This document shows positions 58,736-64,000 of a stretch of 64,000 nt of DNA, in pieces. The stretch spans positions 19,069,501 to 19,133,500 of the forward strand of contig JAJNNQ010000009.1 of the NCBI GenBank assembly GCA_027886175.1, read 5' to 3'. The stretch comes from Phylloscopus collybita (lineage: Eukaryota; Chordata; Aves; Passeriformes; Phylloscopidae). Within the stretch, counting starts at the first letter, position 1, and each line of letters begins with the position of its first letter. Made by a program: the position numbers and the translations under genes. The notes beneath the pieces are model-generated. The model was not told the DNA's origin. It made no database searches and saw only the letters and a program-made list of their open reading frames with translations.

Positions 58736-61700
58736 GTGCTCATTTATTACATGGTGAAATAGAATGAAAACCTGTGAAATAACTGTAAGGCAAGGATTAT
58801 AGGTTCTTTTCATTAAAAAGTTTACTTGAACTCCTAGAATAAAAAAAGTCTTGAAGACTGCATTCAAAACTTAGATAATCAAAATCTTCCCTGAGGTGCT
58901 GTGTAGCCCTGGGAAGACTCAAAACTTCTAAGAGCTTCTTTAAATTATACAGCTGTGTAACTAAATTGTGGTACAGCAAGAACCTCATTATTCTCCTTAA
59001 CAACCAATGTTGAATACTTGTGATGCAGAATATATACATAAACTAGACTGAAACTGCATTTCCACACATATTATTGAGAATTATTTAGCTTACAAAGAAA
59101 AATTTTATTACAAATTACCAGTTTACAAAAAGAAGAATGTATGACAGAACTACTGGCAGGAAAAAAAAAACACACCAAAGCACCACACCCCCCCCCGCCC
59201 AAACAAAACAAAATGAAACAAATCAAAACAAAACAAAAAAACCCCAACACACTAAAGCAGGGAATGGCACATTTTTAAAATTATAAGATACATGCAAAAT
59301 TATTGTATGGTCATCAGCAAAAGTTCAGATTGAGTTGATGTGTCTGGACAAAGAAATTACTGAAGTCTTACTCTGGTTGTGTGCCTCAAATATACAAAAT
59401 ACAAATAGATTGAAATAGGAAAGAAAATACTAGTAACTAAATAGACAAATATCAGGCCTATTATTTGTGTAAAAAGGACATAAAATGTCTTCTACAATTT
59501 CTTTTTCTGAAAGCAGAATAGTTTCACTTGAAGAAATGCTGTGTATCATGACCAAGAAGAATATGTGTATCTATTCCTTTATTTAAATAATAAGATAAAC
59601 AATTTTAAAGCCAATTTCTCTTTTTCCAGAGGGTGAACAAAATACACAAAGAAAAGAATATATTCCTTCTAATTTACAGCAAGCAAGGACTACCAAGGGC
59701 AGTTTAATACATGTAATTATTGTACATATTATCAGATAAGAGTCCTAATTAAGAAAAAAAATTAGATACATGAACTGGTAATATTTATTAAGAATTAAGA
59801 GAGAATCATCTCCTTTCACTTTAAGAATCCAGACCTTGCAAATGAAATAACATATTTTTCACTCTTGAATGTATTCCTTACAAAAAGGGCAAGCAGACAA
59901 ACCTCAATAATATTTCCAAATTAAAACCAGTATTTTTACATGATGATGTCTTACAAGAATGTTTGATAGATGTGTATGTAGTCAAGGGTTGTTATCAGTA
60001 ATTCTTAACAGTGGCTATTTATAAAATTACGCTCATTTTTTTTCCTTTACTGTGAAAAAACATTTATTTCTTACTGAGGCTAGCCAGTATGCTCTATTTC
60101 CATCAAAAATGGGACAGATCCACCTTTTCTACTCAACCTGGCAGTTGAAACTAAGCTTCATTAGAATTCAACTGCTATATAGGAAAAAAATAAAAATAAA
60201 AATAAATCAAAGTGAAAAAAGAAAACAAAGCAAACTAACCACAATCTTTCCCTCCACTGCACAACTTTCTTTTACAGATTTCTTTAACTCTTTAGTTCAT
60301 TAAGGGAAAAACGTTTCAGTCTTAAAAGCAGCTTTCTCTCCCAATGTAATCTTATCTTCTTTTACATGTTTTCTTCACCTTTTGACATAAATTTGAAAAC
60401 ATAACTAGGAGCACAAGTTGCCTCACTAGCTTGTGAATATTTGCATAAATTCACAACTTTTACTGAACAGTTTTCTAAGCATTTGCAGTTAAGGACACCT
60501 TTGTTCATGCAAAAATGTAACAGATAAATTTTTTCTTCGTCATATTGCTGACTACTATGACTTACTATCTGTAAATAGTAGCCTTTACGGAAATTTCACC
60601 CAAGGAATTTACTCTAAACTTTCTATGTATCTTTAATATTATATTGAAAAGCCAACCAACAGAGTTAAAACCAGCTTACTAGAAGTAAAGACCATTGGAA
60701 ATTTTACTATGAAAATTTAAAAAATAATTTACTTCTTTATATTAATAAGTATAAATCTGCTGGAAAATAGAATTCAGATGAGGGTAAATTTATACATACC
60801 TAGCCCAATTTTTCCCTCTTTCACAAACAAAAATGATTTTGAATAATTTTAAACCTAGAAACTAACCCTCAAGAATTGGGCTAAAAATAAATATCTGCAA
60901 ATGTTATGTTTTTCTTTTCTGTCAGCTAAAAACAGTGCAGACTTCTGCATGCACACACGCACATAGGCTAAGCTAAGAGATGAACAGCCATCATGTCTTT
61001 TGCCTAGAGCAGTGGTTTCTAACCTTCAGGCTATGCTGAGCCAAATCAGCTCTTTCTTGGGTTTGGAAAAGTCTGGCAGCAATTATGGGACTCTCCTGTG
61101 AACACTTACACATAGGAATGAGATTTTTTTTTTTTATAATATATACACAATCAAATCTGAAATCTATTCTGCATTTTCCAAGTGGAAGCCAACTTATTCT
61201 TTTAGATATGCAGCACTTGAATTTAGGCATAATTTTTTTATAAAGGTTGCTGTTAACATTTTAAAAAAAGTGTTTGGTGAAATTATATTCCCATTTATAA
61301 GCCTAAAGTGTTGTATGAAAGAATGACATCTAAGCTGGGTTAGGTTGTTATTGTGATTTTAAATATGTTCTCTATTTAATTTTTGCTTTGTTGTTAGTTT
61401 GTTTGATTTTGTTTATTTCTTTAACTTCATTTTTCTTTGTGTGTTTCTGAGATACTTCTTTCCAGTTGCTGGGGACACTTTCAGTTTCCATTAAACCGAA
61501 AGAAGACAGATATGCTTATTATCTCTGTCCACGGTGTTTTGCCTTGCTTAAAGGATGTAGCATTAGGGAAAGTCAAGCAGTATTTTTCAATTTTTAAAAT
61601 TTGACTGAGTTTTGACTTTCCTGTTCTTTTCTTGGACTTTCTTTGTATGTGCTTATTGCTTGATTTATTACAAACAAGAATAAGAAATTAAATGTTCCCT

Positions 61701-61784
61701 ATTATGACTGTTGTTTCTCGGACAAAATTATTTAGTATAAATATAGTGCTAGTATAATTATAGTGCTACTCCTCAAGAGTGGTC
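58736..61784. other. Unique AT-rich DNA with one A/C-rich tract
   Basis: No gene or transposon is recognised. A low-complexity A/C tract lies at 59160-59250, listed separately. Confidence 0.5.
59160..59250 (-). repeat. Low-complexity A/C tract with C-run
   Basis: An A run, a C9 run broken by one G, and (AAAAC)n units. The complementary strand is G/T-rich and similar to the tracts at 10.7 and 50.1 kb. Confidence 0.85.
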
Positions 61785-64000
61785 CAAGATGAGACTAACT
61801 GGCATGTGGTCATTCAGTCCTTCCTTTTTTTTTCCTTTTTAAAAATATGGGTTATGTTTCCTCTTTTTTAGTCAGGGGAATTTTACTGAACTGCCACAAC
61901 CTCTCAAATATAGATAGACAGTGTCACTTCCTCTGGCAGTTCCCTTAGTTCCCTGCATTTTCATCTCATCAGGTCTCATGGTCTTGTGCACCTTTAGGCT
62001 GCTTAGATGGTCTCAGACCTGATCTTCTCCTTTAGTGGAAGGTTCTTCATTCCCCCATTCCCTGACTTCATTTTCTGCAACTCAGTAACTGTGGCTGAAA
62101 CATTAGCCAGTGAGGACTGAGGCAAATTAGTCATTGAGTTCCTCACCCTTCTCCATCCTACATCCTGGGTAACCAGATCTCCCATTTCCTTCTACAGGGC
62201 CCAGATTTTCCATAGTCTTTTTTTTGTCACTGATCCACCTATGGAAGCCTATGGGGTAGCTCTCCTTGCTTCCACCGTCTCCAGGCCTCTTTTCTGTGTC
62301 TGAGCTTGTCCAGGAACTCATTGCTCAGCTATGCAAGACCTCCTGGCATTTCTGCCTGGCTTTCTCTTTATTGGGATGTATCACTCCTGAGCTTGGAGGA
62401 TTGGATCCCTGAATATTAACCAAGTTTCTTCAACCCCTCTTCCCTCCAGGATCTATCCCATGGTACTATACTGAGCAAGTTCCTGAAGAGTCCAAAATCT
62501 GTTATTCTGAGGTGTAGGGTAATGAGCTTGCTCTGTACTCTACTCATTGCCCTAAGGACCTTGAACCCTACCACTTCATGGTCACTGAAGCCAAGGATGC
62601 CCTTGAGCCTCATATTCCCTGCCAGCTCCTCATTGTTTGTGAGAATAAGGTCCAGCATAGCACATCTCCTCATTGGCTCTTCTATTACTTGGGGAAGGAA
62701 GTTATCATCAATGCATCCCAGGACCCTCCTGGATTGCTTTGTCCTTTCAACAGATATCAGGATGTTTGGTGTCCCCCATTAGGGCCAAAGTTTGTGAGCA
62801 TGAGGCTACTCCTACATGTCTGTAGAGGACTTCATCTGATGGGTCTTCCTGGTTGCATGGCCTTTGGCAGATCCCCACTATCTGAACCTGTCACCCCTTT
62901 GATCCTGACCAATAAGCTCTTGGCCAACTCCTCATCCATCCACCAGCAGAGCTCTGTGTATTCCAGCTGGTCATTTACATAAAGACCAACACCCCTCTTC
63001 TTCCTGTCTTCCCTGTCTGTCTTTTCTAAAATGCCTATATCCTCCCATTTCACCATTCCAGTCATAGGACCCATCCCACCACATATCCACGATACCAACA
63101 AGACCATAGCCTTGCAGGCATATGTACATCTCTAATTCCTCATTTATTCTCCATGCTACATGTGTTTGCATAGAGGTATTGAATTTGGGCCCCTGATGAA
63201 GCAAATTTACTGTCTGAAGTGCCAGGAATTACTTTGTGATGCTCTTCAGGTGCTCTCCTGCTGACCTGCGTCTCTCTCCAGGCTTTGGGCATCTCCTCCT
63301 GGCACTTATATCAAACAGGTAGGAATAGGATTGAGGTTCCCTTCCCACAATAAGTTTAGTTTAAATCCCTCTTCACCAGTTTGGCAAGCTTATGACCGAA
63401 GATGCCTCTTCCCTTCTCTAACAGACAGATCGCATCAGCCTCCTGTAGACCAGGTGTCAAAAGTGAGCCCCATTGTCCAAGTAGCTGAACCCTTGACAGG
63501 GGCACCAGTCCTGTACCCATTTGTTGGTTTTCCAGATTCAACTGGCCCTTTTTAATCCCTTTTGTTTGACCAGGAGGATTGATGAAAAAACTACCTGTGC
63601 TCCAGAGTCCCTTACTGCCTCCCCCAGGGCCCTGTAATCCTTCTAAACCCTCCTCAGACTGTTCCTGTCTGTATCTCTGCTGCCCACATAAAACAACAGC
63701 AGGGGGCAATAGCCAGTGGACTGGATGAGACTTGGTAGTGTCTCAGTGACATCCCTTATATAAGACCCTAGTAAGGAGCACATTTCCCTGGGGATCATTA
63801 GGTCATCAAATGGATATTTTCATGCCTCTCAGGAGAGTGTTGCCTCTCACCCATTGTCTTTTCTTAGTTGCACTGATTGTTACAGGGTGAACAGATTGGG
63901 CTGTCTAACTCAGCTCCAATTGACGGAATGGGTCTTTCTCTTGAGTTTGCAGAGCAGCAGTGATCTCCAAGGACATCCCAGACTTCAGGGGAATTTTCTT
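61785..64000 (-). mobile_element. CR1 LINE, minus strand, 5' portion through RT start, runs off window
   Basis: This is the longest CR1 segment in the window, about 2.2 kb. Reading right to left on the minus strand it has an upstream region (63205-64000), the AP-type endonuclease domain (about 62416-63200), the linker (about 61980-62400, with GDLVTQD encoded near 62180) and the beginning of RT near 61785-61900. It stops before the RT catalytic core, so the 3' half and tail are missing. That is unusual because CR1 copies normally lose the 5' end. It continues beyond 64000. Frames are broken throughout. Confidence 0.85.
62416..63200 (-). pseudogene. CR1 ORF2 endonuclease-domain remnant
   Basis: The AP-like endonuclease of CR1 nicks target DNA for target-primed reverse transcription. 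Minus-strand translation in several frames shows its order. VDMWWDGSYDWN lies near 63060-63100 and is the equivalent of the catalytic E-T-WWD block, with the Glu-Thr region altered. FRKDRQGRQEEEG and GVGLYVNDQLEYTEL lie near 62950-63030. LDLILTN followed by GFSDHEV lies near 62575-62655, with the SDH catalytic motif at 62578-62586. WDRSWREEGLKKLG closes the domain near 62430-62470. Frameshifts between segments and the changed first motif make it inactive. Confidence 0.8.

Overview
This window looks like intergenic or deep intronic DNA from a bird, most likely a passerine. The sequence is AT-rich. I found no rRNA, tRNA gene, CRISPR array, operon or convincing protein-coding gene. The bird assignment rests on CR1 LINE fragments on both strands, many ending in the degenerate ATTCTATGATTCTATGA-type CR1 tail, and on several avian-style endogenous retrovirus LTRs. 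A SINE-like copy near 55.7 kb joins a tRNA-type B box to a CR1 tail, which is the architecture of the passerine TguSINE1 family.

Layout, left to right. 0-9 kb holds three CR1 pieces in unique AT-rich DNA. 9.2-10 kb carries an intact solo LTR (family A) with a 5-bp target-site duplication. 12.6-16.9 kb has an unclassified repeat with a degenerate tandem structure and a perfect hairpin, then an LTR-like element. 19-25.4 kb is the first dense repeat cluster: CR1 tails, an ERVK-type solo LTR with a 6-bp duplication, and a family A LTR nested in a second LTR (family B). 25.4-31.9 kb is the longest repeat-poor stretch. 31.9-42.2 kb has a family B LTR, a CR1 copy split by an ERVK-type solo LTR with a perfect 6-bp duplication, a decayed ERVL-like pol remnant, an ERVK-like LTR and a composite of two LTR families ending in a (GTGA)n tract. 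46.6-50.4 kb has two opposed CR1 copies carrying reverse-transcriptase remnants, each interrupted by a further insertion, then another family B fragment. 50.4-61.8 kb is mostly unique, with the SINE, an old CR1, a family B fragment and one weak two-exon candidate at 52.5-54.1 kb. 61.8-64 kb is the 5' portion of a CR1 on the minus strand, running off the right edge and covering the endonuclease and the start of the RT region.

The window is therefore best read as a layered record of retroelement insertion. Nesting gives a partial order: CR1 copies are usually the oldest layer, family B LTRs predate family A at 24-25 kb, and the ERVK-type LTRs lie inside CR1 sequence. Boundaries are exact where a target duplication is visible and approximate elsewhere. 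Family names come from recognition by eye and could not be checked against a repeat library. I saw nothing that I would call a new biological system. The items most worth a second look are the candidate exon pair, the nested and composite LTRs, the hairpin-bearing repeat at 13.4 kb and the SINE.
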